The notes under the pieces: model-generated
Told to the model about the DNA's origin: nothing
Seen by the model: the letters and a program-made list of their open reading frames with translations, nothing else
Database searches by the model: none
Position numbers and translations under genes: made by a program
Source: an uncultured Anaerosacchariphilus sp.
GTDB taxonomy: Bacteria; Bacillota; Clostridia; Lachnospirales; Lachnospiraceae
NCBI GenBank assembly: GCA_934402125.1
Contig: CAKRTY010000046.1
Coordinates: 1-8,963 of the forward strand
DNA length: 8,963 nt
Direction: 5' to 3'
Shown here: in pieces, positions 1 through 5,970 of the stretch
Position numbering within the stretch: the first letter of the stretch is position 1
Layout: every line of letters starts with the position of its first letter

Positions 1-1
1 G

Positions 2-34
2 GACGGCGCATATATGAAGAACATTGCCCGCTAA
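2..34 (+). CDS. C-terminal end of an upstream gene (partial)
   Basis: The first bases read, in one frame, as the ten residues DGAYMKNIAR followed by TAA at 32-34. The rest lies outside the window. This frame is preferred because it is open to the edge, ends 65 bases before the next start, and is on the same strand as the following oxidoreductase. No hairpin separates the two, so they may be co-transcribed. Ten residues are too few to name a family. The call rests on context only, and a chance open frame of this length is quite possible. Confidence 0.35.
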   Translation, partial: DGAYMKNIAR

Positions 35-99
35 TACCGAAAATTATAAAAGCATCAAAACAAATAATAATTTCATCAAATAATAGGGGGTTTTACAAC

Positions 100-1215
100 A
101 TGAACACCAAAAAACATACCGTCGCAATTATGGGCCTGGGTGTCCGCGGCAAAACACATTTAAAAGGAATTATGGAGAATTCCGACCGTTATGAGGTGGT
201 CGGTCTCTGTGATCTGCGTGAAAATGTTATGAAAGCCGTATCTGAACAGTGGAAGCTGAACGTACCGCTTTACACAGATGTGGAAAAAATGCTGGCCGAG
301 ACAAAACCGGAGGTTTTTGTATTCGTTACTTACCCGAATCTCCGTCTCTCTATGATAGAACTGGCTCTGAAATATGGCATTAAAGCCGTGTCCTTTGAGA
401 AGCCCATGGCTGAAGACATGAAAGAAGCAAAAAAAATGACAGACCTGTGCGTACAAAATGGCGTAAAGGCCATCGTATGCCATCAGCAGAAATATCTGAC
501 CCAGATGCAGGAGTTGAAGAAGAAAGCTGATCGCGGCGATTTCGGACAAATCAAGAAAATCTTTGCGGAGACACAGCCCTGGATGGCTCAGCTGGGAACC
601 CACTATGTAGACTATATCATCTGGGCAAACGGCGGCTGCCGAGCAAAATCTGTTGTCGGTCATGTACACGGACCGGCTACTCTGAAGGATAATCATCCGT
701 CACCGGATTTCCTGATGGGCGAGATTCTCTTCGAGAATGGCGTCCGCGGATATCTGGAGTGCGGTTATTTTTCCGAGCGGCACAATCCAGAAATGTATGC
801 GGATTCCGACAACCGTCTCACCATCTGGGGAACCAACGGCTACGGCTACGCCGAAACCGATGGTTTTTGGGGCGAATGCAGTAAGGCTACCAAGGGCGAA
901 TTCATCACCGGAAAAGAACCGGGCTGGTACCATCATCAGGAAAAACAGATCCAGACTCCGTACTACACCGAGTACGCCGACTGGCTGGACGATGACTCCA
1001 AGCCCCATTCCTGCAACATCGAAACTGCCTTCCATGGATACGAAATTCTGGAGGCTATGTGCTTAAGCGCCCTGAACAACACCCGCGTAGACCTTCCGCT
1101 CACTAATTTTGATTATGAGCCGGTTCTGGAACGTATGGAAAAGGAGTTGCCGGAGTGCGGAACTCATTTAAGGGCACTTTATACAGGAGAGGAGCCAAGA
1201 GAAGAACGTGACTAA
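100..1215 (+). CDS. Gfo/Idh/MocA-family NAD(P)-dependent oxidoreductase
   Basis: This 371-residue protein has the length and two-domain plan of the Gfo/Idh/MocA family: cytosolic dehydrogenases that oxidise or reduce a hydroxyl of a sugar, inositol or similar polyol using NAD(P). An N-terminal Rossmann fold carries the dinucleotide-binding glycines in GLGVRG (residues 12-17) and an acidic residue ending the second strand (GLCD, Asp38). EKP at 100-102 is the family motif that includes the catalytic Lys101. GTHYVDYI at 166-173 supplies the His168/Asp171 pair typical of the start of the C-terminal substrate domain. The ATG follows AGGGGG (85-90) at about 9 bases. The gene overlaps the next by 8 bases, so the two are probably translationally coupled. 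The family assignment is firm. The substrate cannot be read from the sequence. Confidence 0.92.
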   Translation: MNTKKHTVAIMGLGVRGKTHLKGIMENSDRYEVVGLCDLRENVMKAVSEQWKLNVPLYTDVEKMLAETKPEVFVFVTYPNLRLSMIELALKYGIKAVSFEKPMAEDMKEAKKMTDLCVQNGVKAIVCHQQKYLTQMQELKKKADRGDFGQIKKIFAETQPWMAQLGTHYVDYIIWANGGCRAKSVVGHVHGPATLKDNHPSPDFLMGEILFENGVRGYLECGYFSERHNPEMYADSDNRLTIWGTNGYGYAETDGFWGECSKATKGEFITGKEPGWYHHQEKQIQTPYYTEYADWLDDDSKPHSCNIETAFHGYEILEAMCLSALNNTRVDLPLTNFDYEPVLERMEKELPECGTHLRALYTGEEPREERD

Positions 1216-2017
1216 ACAATGCAAAGCAAATGGACTTACAATCAGCTACGAAGAAAGCGGCGCAGGCGAGCCTCTTATTCTCCTGATGGGCCTTGGCGCA
1301 CCGGGAAGCAAATGGGCTCCGCATATAGCTGCATATGAGAAACATTTTCATGTATATGCCCTGGATAACCGGGGTGCCGGTCAGTCTGATAAACCCGTTT
1401 CCTATTCCTATACCATCGAAGAAATGGCCAGGGATACCATCGGATTTATGGATGCGGTTGGTATCGAATCCGCCCATTTCAATGGTATTTCCATGGGAGG
1501 AGCTATCACTCAGTATCTGGCGGTACATTACCCGGAACGTGTGCGCTCTATTATCCTGACCAATACCTTCCCCAACTGTTGTGTCAGCTTCCGGCGCGCC
1601 ATCGAAATTCTGCGTGAGGCCTGCGGCCAGCTGGATGGCATCACCTTTGGCCGTCTGGGACAATGGATGATCTTCGCGCAGCCATTCCAGGAAACGGACG
1701 AGGCGTATATGCTGGACTCTGAACTGGCTGATATGGCCGCTCCCTACCCGATGCCGGGCTACGCCTATAAAGCGCAGTGCAATGCCATTCTGGGCTTTGA
1801 CATTTTAAAAGAGCTTCCCAATGTCAAAGCTCCGGCCCTGGTTGTCGGCGGTGACCGAGATCTCTTTGTTCCGGTTGAAGTCACCAAGGCTATGTGCGAC
1901 GCCATCCCGGGCGCAAAGCTTTATATGGCCCAAAACGGCGGACATGTGCAGCACTGGGAGCAGCTTGAAAAATACAATCAGGTAACCCTGGATTTTCTGC
2001 TTGCGCAACTTCACTAA
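1208..2017 (+). CDS. Alpha/beta-fold hydrolase
   Basis: This 269-residue cytosolic alpha/beta hydrolase of typical length would cleave an ester, lactone, C-C or related bond. The nucleophile elbow is GISMGG with Ser95. The acid is Asp218 in GGDRD, and the base is His246 in NGGHVQHWE, giving a complete Ser-Asp-His triad. LMGLGAP (26-32) occupies the oxyanion-loop position, and LDNRGAGQSD (52-61) is the usual motif after strand 4. The start is GTG at 1208, because the only nearby ATG (1219) is out of frame and an AGGAGAGGAG stretch lies upstream at 1185-1194. The spacing of about 13 bases is rather long. The start lies inside the end of the oxidoreductase gene, which suggests a shared pathway such as dehydrogenation to a lactone followed by hydrolysis. 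That pairing is inference, and the substrate is unknown. Confidence 0.9.
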   Translation: MTKQCKANGLTISYEESGAGEPLILLMGLGAPGSKWAPHIAAYEKHFHVYALDNRGAGQSDKPVSYSYTIEEMARDTIGFMDAVGIESAHFNGISMGGAITQYLAVHYPERVRSIILTNTFPNCCVSFRRAIEILREACGQLDGITFGRLGQWMIFAQPFQETDEAYMLDSELADMAAPYPMPGYAYKAQCNAILGFDILKELPNVKAPALVVGGDRDLFVPVEVTKAMCDAIPGAKLYMAQNGGHVQHWEQLEKYNQVTLDFLLAQLH

Positions 2018-2102
2018 TATCTTTTTACTATGCCTCGGTTTTCCTCCCTGCGAACACCGATTGCATATAGAAATGGGAATATGTCCGAATTTTCCTAGTC
2101 AC

Positions 2103-2148
2103 AAAAATACCCGAACCGTTTTTCTATCAGAATGGTTCGGGTATTTTT
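2103..2148. terminator. Bidirectional intrinsic terminator between convergent operons
   Basis: A perfect 15-bp inverted repeat, AAAAATACCCGAACC (2103-2117) and its complement (2134-2148), continues inward through a G-U and two A-T pairs around a loop of about 10 bases. It has an A run on the left arm and a T run on the right, so RNA from either strand gives a stem ending in uridines. It lies between the hydrolase stop (2017) and the ATPase stop (2162), which converge here. The rest of 2018-2161 shows nothing else recognisable. Confidence 0.9.
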
Positions 2149-2161
2149 GCTTTTCTTCTTT

Positions 2162-2971
2162 TTACTGTGCCGCGTCGGAAAGCAGGATTCGGTCATTGTC
2201 CAGTTCATGGCCCGCTCCTGCTTTGAAGCGGGTCAGCAAATCTTCTACGGTCATGGACTTTCGTTCTTCCCCACCCACATCCAGGACGATATTGCCATCG
2301 GCCATCATCAGGGTCCGGTTGCCCAGCTCCAGGGCCTGACGCATATTATGGGTGATCATCATGCAGGTAAGCTTCTCTTTCTCCACGATATTCTTCGTCA
2401 GCTCCAGCACCTTCTCCGCCGTACCCGGGTCCAGCGCCGCCGTATGCTCATCCAGAAGCAGAAGCTTCGGCGTCACCAACGTGGACATGAGAAGAGTCAG
2501 GGCCTGACGCTGTCCGCCGGAAAGAAGACCCACCGGCTGCTTCATCCGATCCTCCAGTCCCATGTTCAGGAGAGCCAGACGCTCCCGGAACAGCTCCTTA
2601 TCCTTTTTGGAAATGCGGGAAAAGGCCGAGGTTCCCTTGACTGTACGTAAGTATGCCAGCGCCAGATTTTCTTCGATGGTCATGCCCGGCGCGGTTCCCT
2701 TTAAGGGATCCTGGAACAGGCGGCCGATGAAACGGCTGCGCTTGTACTCCGGCAGAAAGGTGATATCCTCCCCGTCCAGAAGCACCGCTCCCCCGTCCAC
2801 ATAGAAGCCTCCCGCTATGGCGTTGAACAGCGTGGATTTTCCGGCTCCGTTAGAACCGATGATCGTCACAAAATCTCCATGGTCCAGATGCAGAGAGAGG
2901 CCGGACAGGGCGTTCTTCGCATTGACCGTCCCCGGATTAAAGGTTTTCGATATATTCTGAAGATCCAGCAT
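2162..2971 (-). CDS. ABC transporter ATP-binding protein, tryptophan-type importer (TrpZ-like)
   Basis: This 269-residue nucleotide-binding subunit energises import through the adjacent permease at the inner face of the membrane. All ABC landmarks are present and in order: Walker A GSNGAGKST (39-47, Lys45), Q-loop Gln87 in LFQDP, signature LSGGQ (150-154), Walker B LLLLDE (170-175, Glu175), D-loop ALDP (179-182) and H-loop His208 in MITHN. It therefore looks catalytically intact. Its ATG overlaps the permease TAA as TAATG, and a strong AAAGGAGG (2981-2988) lies 9 bases upstream inside the permease gene, so translation is both coupled and independently primed. It is the last gene of the T-box-controlled operon and ends just before the shared terminator. 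The ATPase family is certain. The tryptophan substrate is inferred from operon partners and the riboswitch. Confidence 0.93.
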   Translation of the reverse strand: MLDLQNISKTFNPGTVNAKNALSGLSLHLDHGDFVTIIGSNGAGKSTLFNAIAGGFYVDGGAVLLDGEDITFLPEYKRSRFIGRLFQDPLKGTAPGMTIEENLALAYLRTVKGTSAFSRISKKDKELFRERLALLNMGLEDRMKQPVGLLSGGQRQALTLLMSTLVTPKLLLLDEHTAALDPGTAEKVLELTKNIVEKEKLTCMMITHNMRQALELGNRTLMMADGNIVLDVGGEERKSMTVEDLLTRFKAGAGHELDNDRILLSDAAQ

Positions 2972-3894
2972 TACGCGCGGCCTCCTTTCGTCCTGTGCGC
3001 CATGTTCCGTTCATTTTTCCGCTTCTGGAAGGAAATCCAGTTTTTCATGGTCGGGAACGCGATGGCAAGCGCCACAATCACTGCCGTCACCAGCTTCAAG
3101 CCCTGTACCGGCATGATCTTTGTATACAATACGATGGCGTAGATAAAGCGATAGATGATGGAACCAAGCACTGCGGCCACGGCTCCCTTTACGACGCTTC
3201 TTCGTCCCAGCACTGTCTCACCGATAATCAGACAGGCCAGACCGATCACCACGATACCGGTTCCGCCGTTGATGTCGGCAGTATTCTGGTACTGGCCCAC
3301 CATGGCGCCGGAGAGAGCCGTCAGCGCGTTGGCCACGCACAGACCTACGGTGATGGTAAAGGTCGGATTTACCGAGGAAGCCCGCACCATATCGATGTTA
3401 TCGCCGGTGGCCCGGATAGACAGGCCGAGACGGGTCCCCAGGAACAGCACCAGAAGGATTCCCGCCAGAATAACCACAGCTCCGGCCAGCAGCGCCTTGT
3501 ACCAGGCTCCGCCGATTCCGGTCGCCTGAAACAGGGAAAAAATCGTCGCTGTCTTCAGCAGGCTCACATTGGCGCTCCATTTCATGACCATCAGGTTGAT
3601 GGTATAAAGTCCCATATTTGTGATGATACCGGCCAGAATGGACGGTACCCCCAGGCGAGTCTGCTGAAACGCGGTCACAAAGCCCGCACAGACGCCGGCC
3701 GCCATAGCCGCCGGAACCGCCAGGAACGGATGTCCCGACGCCGCCATGGTAACAGAAACAGCCGTACCCAGAACGAAGCAGCCGTCCGTAGTCATATCGG
3801 CAATGTCCAGTACCCGGAAGCTCAGGAACAGCGCCATGGGGATCAGCGCATACAGAAAGCCCAGCTCCAGGGCCGTTTGTAAAATATGTAACAC
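2971..3894 (-). CDS. ABC transporter permease, tryptophan-type importer (TrpY-like)
   Basis: This is an integral membrane permease of the branched-chain-type family (BPD_transp_2), about 307 residues with eight or more hydrophobic segments. Recognisable pieces are the N-terminal LYALIPMALFLSFRVLDIADMTTDG and, in the cytoplasmic loop, GLSIRATGDN, which contacts the ATPase in this family. The C-terminus is basic (QKRKNERN). The frame stays open to a TTG at 3966, but the start is placed at GTG 3894. GGAGGT at 3901-3906 lies 6 bases upstream of it, and the protein then begins MLHILQTALELG, directly at the first membrane segment. The TTG has no suitable ribosome binding site. The gene is preceded by a 90-base gap containing a stem-loop and overlaps the ATPase start by one base. 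Transport role is secure, and substrate is inferred from the riboswitch. Confidence 0.9.
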   Translation of the reverse strand: MLHILQTALELGFLYALIPMALFLSFRVLDIADMTTDGCFVLGTAVSVTMAASGHPFLAVPAAMAAGVCAGFVTAFQQTRLGVPSILAGIITNMGLYTINLMVMKWSANVSLLKTATIFSLFQATGIGGAWYKALLAGAVVILAGILLVLFLGTRLGLSIRATGDNIDMVRASSVNPTFTITVGLCVANALTALSGAMVGQYQNTADINGGTGIVVIGLACLIIGETVLGRRSVVKGAVAAVLGSIIYRFIYAIVLYTKIMPVQGLKLVTAVIVALAIAFPTMKNWISFQKRKNERNMAHRTKGGRA

Positions 3895-3920
3895 AAAAAC
3901 ACCTCCATACAGAAATGCAG

Positions 3921-3956
3921 GCAGGACAATTGTGGCTGCCGCCCTAATTGCCCTGC
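3921..3956 (-). other. Intercistronic stem-loop between binding protein and permease
   Basis: On the minus strand the transcript can fold an 11-bp stem, GCAGGGCAATT (3956-3946) with AATTGTCCTGC (3931-3921), containing one G-U pair and a 14-base loop. No T run follows, so it does not look like an intrinsic terminator. It sits 28 bases after the binding-protein stop and 15 bases before the permease ribosome binding site. Stem-loops in this position often protect the 3' end of the upstream cistron, giving more binding protein than membrane subunits. That role is inferred. Confidence 0.6.
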
Positions 3957-3984
3957 TGCTGTGCAAATTCAGATTTTATTTTTC

Positions 3985-5043
3985 TTAGTCCTCAGTGGTC
4001 TGAACCTCGGTTACGCTGCCCAGGCTATCGAATACGGAAACGTCGATTCCAAGAGCTGCTGCGGTCTCCGTGTTGACTGTGATGATACCGCCCTCTGTCA
4101 CGTAGTAATCCTCCAGTCCGTCCATACCCTCTGTCATAGCTGTATAAGCAAGGTCTGCTGTCTGGGTACCCAGGTCTGTGTAGTTGACGCCGCAGGTGGC
4201 GAAGGCTCCGTTTCTTACGAAGGAATCCGCTCCGGTGTAATGGGGGATACCTGCCTTAGCCAGATCCTCATAGATAGCCAGCTCTGCCGCCATGATGACA
4301 TTGTCAGTCGGTGTAAAGATGGCGTCTACCTTGTCAGCTACCAGAGCGGAGGCTGCCGCGATTACCTCGTCGTTGGTGTTGGCTGTCTGCTCGGTGTAGG
4401 AGATTCCCTTTGCGTCCAGATATGCCTTTGCGTCCGCAATCGGCTTGGTGGAGTTTGCCTCAGACAGGGAATAGAGAAGACCCACATTCTTGAGATCCGG
4501 ATTCTGTGCCAGCATCATTTCCATAATCTTATTGGTATCCAGGGCGTCGCTGGTTCCTGTCACGTAATCAATGCCGGTCAGCTCTGCTGCCTCCGGATCG
4601 GAAATGGCTGCGAACACCACCGGGGTCTGGGTTTCCTGAGCGCATACGGTCATAACCTGCGCTGCCAGGGTGGCAATGGGAATGATGGCGTCTACGCCGT
4701 CGGCGATGGCCTGGTCGCCAATCTGCTTCAATGTGGTCTGATCGTTCTGACCGGAATAAATCTCGTAATGGATGGTTACATTTTTATCCTTTGCAAGCTG
4801 ATCCAGCTCTGCTGCCACTGCATTGGCAATCTCATCCAGGGATGCGTGATCCAGCTGCTTTACAATAGCTACGTTGTACTCTGCCGTATCGCCGGAAGCC
4901 GCTGTGTCTGTACTCTCTGCCGCGGTATTGTCTGCCGCCGTATCTGCGGAGGTATCGGCCTTTGCTCCACAGCCAACCAGGGAACATGTCAGTGCTGCCG
5001 CACAACCAAAAGCTACCAGTTTCTTCAGATTCATCTTCTTCAT
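3985..5043 (-). CDS. ABC transporter substrate-binding lipoprotein, tryptophan-type (TrpX-like)
   Basis: This 352-residue extracytoplasmic lipoprotein captures the substrate for the downstream permease and ATPase. It begins MKKMNLKKLV, followed by a hydrophobic stretch and the lipobox LVGC, with Cys25 the expected lipidation site. Next comes a low-complexity Ala/Asp/Ser/Thr linker to about residue 50, then a type-I periplasmic-binding fold of the ABC_sub_bind (PF04392) kind. Typical features are VAIVKQLDH at the domain start, GVDAIIPIAT, PVVFAAISDP, and VDAIFTPTDN in the second lobe. An ATG 15 bases upstream (5058) is in frame but has no ribosome binding site. GGAG lies 9 bases before the ATG at 5043, so that start is preferred. 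It is the first gene after the T-box leader. The family also includes other substrates, but the Trp specifier favours tryptophan. Confidence 0.9.
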   Translation of the reverse strand: MKKMNLKKLVAFGCAAALTCSLVGCGAKADTSADTAADNTAAESTDTAASGDTAEYNVAIVKQLDHASLDEIANAVAAELDQLAKDKNVTIHYEIYSGQNDQTTLKQIGDQAIADGVDAIIPIATLAAQVMTVCAQETQTPVVFAAISDPEAAELTGIDYVTGTSDALDTNKIMEMMLAQNPDLKNVGLLYSLSEANSTKPIADAKAYLDAKGISYTEQTANTNDEVIAAASALVADKVDAIFTPTDNVIMAAELAIYEDLAKAGIPHYTGADSFVRNGAFATCGVNYTDLGTQTADLAYTAMTEGMDGLEDYYVTEGGIITVNTETAAALGIDVSVFDSLGSVTEVQTTED

Positions 5044-5158
5044 AATTTTGTTCTCCATTCTTTTTTTAATTTAGATGGCAGATGTAACAGCCCGCCTTGC
5101 CGGAGCCGACTGTCTGGAGGAAAGTATCATTCGTTCTACCCCGCCAGGTAAATCCTGA

Positions 5159-5270
5159 GAACACTCCGTGTTCCCAGGCTCGCGGCTGTTCGCCGCATGT
5201 TCAGATGAAAATCCAAACCGGATGATGTGCAAGCACCTCCTCCGGCCCGGCTTTTCATCTGAACGCCTGG
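5159..5270 (-). other. Highly structured 5' UTR segment downstream of the T-box terminator
   Basis: Between the T-box terminator and the binding-protein gene the leader contains nested complementary segments. An outer 6-bp stem pairs 5265-5270 with 5174-5179. A perfect 13-bp stem pairs GTTCAGATGAAAA-type arms at 5252-5264 and 5199-5211. Inside it is an imperfect hairpin at about 5220-5246 around GTGC-tt-GCAC. On the 3' side are a 5-bp GC hairpin (5182-5196) and a 6-bp hairpin, GAACAC with GTGTTC (5159-5173). There is no uridine tract, so this is not an obvious terminator. It could be an mRNA-stability element, a second regulatory RNA or a dispersed palindromic repeat. The pairing is seen directly and the role is unknown. 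Confidence 0.55.
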
Positions 5271-5285
5271 CTCATTAGGTATACG

Positions 5286-5324
5286 AAAAACGCCTTTACC
5301 CCATATACATGGGACAAAAGCGTT
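5286..5324 (-). terminator. T-box-controlled intrinsic terminator
   Basis: On the minus strand AACGCTTT (5324-5317) pairs with AAAGGCGTT (5297-5289) over 9 bp including one G-U or bulged position. Above a small internal loop, CCCAT pairs with ATGGG around a GTAT loop. Five T residues follow at 5290-5286. The CCC (5313-5311) and the CTTTTGT part of this stem are also the partners needed for the antiterminator, so the two structures are mutually exclusive, as expected for T-box attenuation. Confidence 0.88.
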
Positions 5325-5570
5325 ATATACTTCTGCGATACCACCCAAATTGACATTTCCTGCGAAATGTCCGCTCGCTACACGTACCATCATACGTGCC
5401 CCGATGGATAACGGGTGGGGTCCCGTCAGCTTCTACTTGATTCCGTTCAAAGCCGCCCTCCGAAGTCCATTCACCGACTGTCTCACGCTCCGTTTCCACC
5501 CTCCGGAACTCTCTGTAGATCCACATCTGTCCGCTACTACTCTTCTTCACAGGTTTCTCTGTTTGATGTT
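5286..5570 (-). promoter_or_regulatory. T-box riboswitch, specifier TGG (tRNA-Trp)
   Basis: This leader RNA lets uncharged tRNA select antitermination. Landmarks in order on the minus strand are as follows. Stem I base GAAG (5548-5545) pairs with CTTC (5465-5462). The loop between holds AGTA (5541-5538) on one side and GAA-TGG-A on the other, placing TGG (5469-5467) as specifier. A distal AGAGAG motif lies at 5514-5509. A CACGTA/TACGTG hairpin (5398-5381) and a perfect 8-bp stem-III-like hairpin (5371-5352) follow. The T-box antiterminator has GGG (5346-5344) pairing with CCC (5313-5311), a 7-base bulge TGGTATC, and GCAGAAG pairing with CTTTTGT. The bulge has T where the usual UGGNACC has C. 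A Trp specifier fits the downstream TrpXYZ-like importer. Adjacent readings ATG (Met) and GGA (Gly) fit the loop and the genes less well. Confidence 0.92.
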
Positions 5571-5576
5571 GTTTGT

Positions 5577-5605
5577 ATTATATGCACGTTTTTCCGGTTT
5601 GTCAA
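5577..5605 (-). promoter_or_regulatory. Consensus sigma-A promoter of the T-box operon
   Basis: On the minus strand TTGACA (5605-5600) and TATAAT (5582-5577) are separated by exactly 17 bases, a perfect match to the housekeeping consensus. Transcription would begin near 5570, just before the Stem I sequence of the T-box. Because the promoter itself is near-ideal, control of the operon is expected to be mainly at the terminator rather than at initiation. Confidence 0.9.
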
Positions 5606-5641
5606 GAGTTTTCTAAAAATTTATTTTATTAGTTTAGCTTA

Positions 5642-5863
5642 TTAAAGCATCGTATTTCCCCCCTTCGCCACCTGCTTAATCAGACGCTTGTATACCTTTC
5701 CGATATCCCAGTGGGACGGAATCACATAACGGCACGCCCCGACGTTATCAAATTTTCCCTCTGTAATCCCAGCTTCTTCGATAAAATCGTCACTCACCCG
5801 ATCGATATTATCACAATGATAGACATCCGCCAGATCGTAGATTTTCTCCAGGGCCTTACCTAA
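5642..5863 (-). pseudogene. C-terminal remnant of an unrecognised protein-coding gene
   Basis: A 73-codon open frame on the minus strand ends with TAA at 5644-5642. Just upstream it is closed by an in-frame TAA at 5866-5864. It has no ATG except near its end and no ribosome binding site at its 5' side. The composition is protein-like: acidic and aromatic-rich with EKIYDLADVYHC, SDDFIEEAGI, and a C-terminal VIPSHWDIGKVYKRLIKQV stretch predicted to be helical and basic. It therefore looks like the last part of a once longer gene that lost its 5' portion at the direct repeat on its upstream border. I do not recognise the family. It lies directly upstream of the T-box promoter on the same strand. 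An alternative is a chance open frame, which the codon pattern makes less likely. Confidence 0.55.
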
Positions 5864-5885
5864 TTAAAAGCTTGCCTAATTAAAA
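5855..5885 (-). repeat. 15-bp tandem direct repeat at the remnant border
   Basis: Two copies of a 15-base unit, CTTACCTAATTAAAA (5855-5869) and CTTGCCTAATTAAAA (5871-5885), lie one base apart and differ at one position. The first copy straddles the 5' limit of the gene remnant. The second supplies the T run of the adjacent terminator. This could be a duplication or slippage footprint from the event that truncated the gene. Confidence 0.6.
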
Positions 5886-5943
5886 ACAGACCATTCCGCA
5901 ACTATCATTTTCTATCAAAAATGATGTTCGCAAAATGGTCTGT
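5881..5943 (-). terminator. Intrinsic terminator of the Rpn-family nuclease gene
   Basis: A long interrupted inverted repeat pairs ACAGACCATT (5886-5895) with AATGGTCTGT (5934-5943), and further in pairs ATCATTTT (5904-5911) with AAAATGAT (5918-5925), with partial pairing between. Read on the minus strand the stem is followed by five T residues (5885-5881). It begins 27 bases after the nuclease stop codon, so it most likely ends that transcript. Confidence 0.8.
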
Positions 5944-5970
5944 CTCTTTACGCTTCCTGTCCGGCAGCGT

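Noticed and set aside
2995..3882. A 295-codon plus-strand open frame opposite the permease.
   Set aside because: It has a His/Gln/Arg-rich low-quality composition typical of an antisense frame. The opposite strand encodes a clear multi-membrane permease.
3961..5151. A 396-codon open frame on the plus strand opposite the binding-protein gene.
   Set aside because: The translation is Cys-, Gly- and His-rich with no domain pattern, has no ribosome binding site, and mirrors the codon bias of the real minus-strand lipoprotein gene.
5071..5232. A possible 53-codon leader ORF (TTG start) after GGAGGAGG in the 5' UTR, ending just before the binding-protein gene.
   Set aside because: The spacing to the TTG is short, the purine-rich stretch lies within a predicted helix, the peptide has no Trp residues expected of a Trp leader, and its composition is not convincing.
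5136..5393. An 85-codon minus-strand open frame spanning the T-box antiterminator, terminator and structured UTR.
   Set aside because: It begins in the T-box RNA with no ribosome binding site and would be translated through the terminator hairpin. The RNA structure explains the sequence better.
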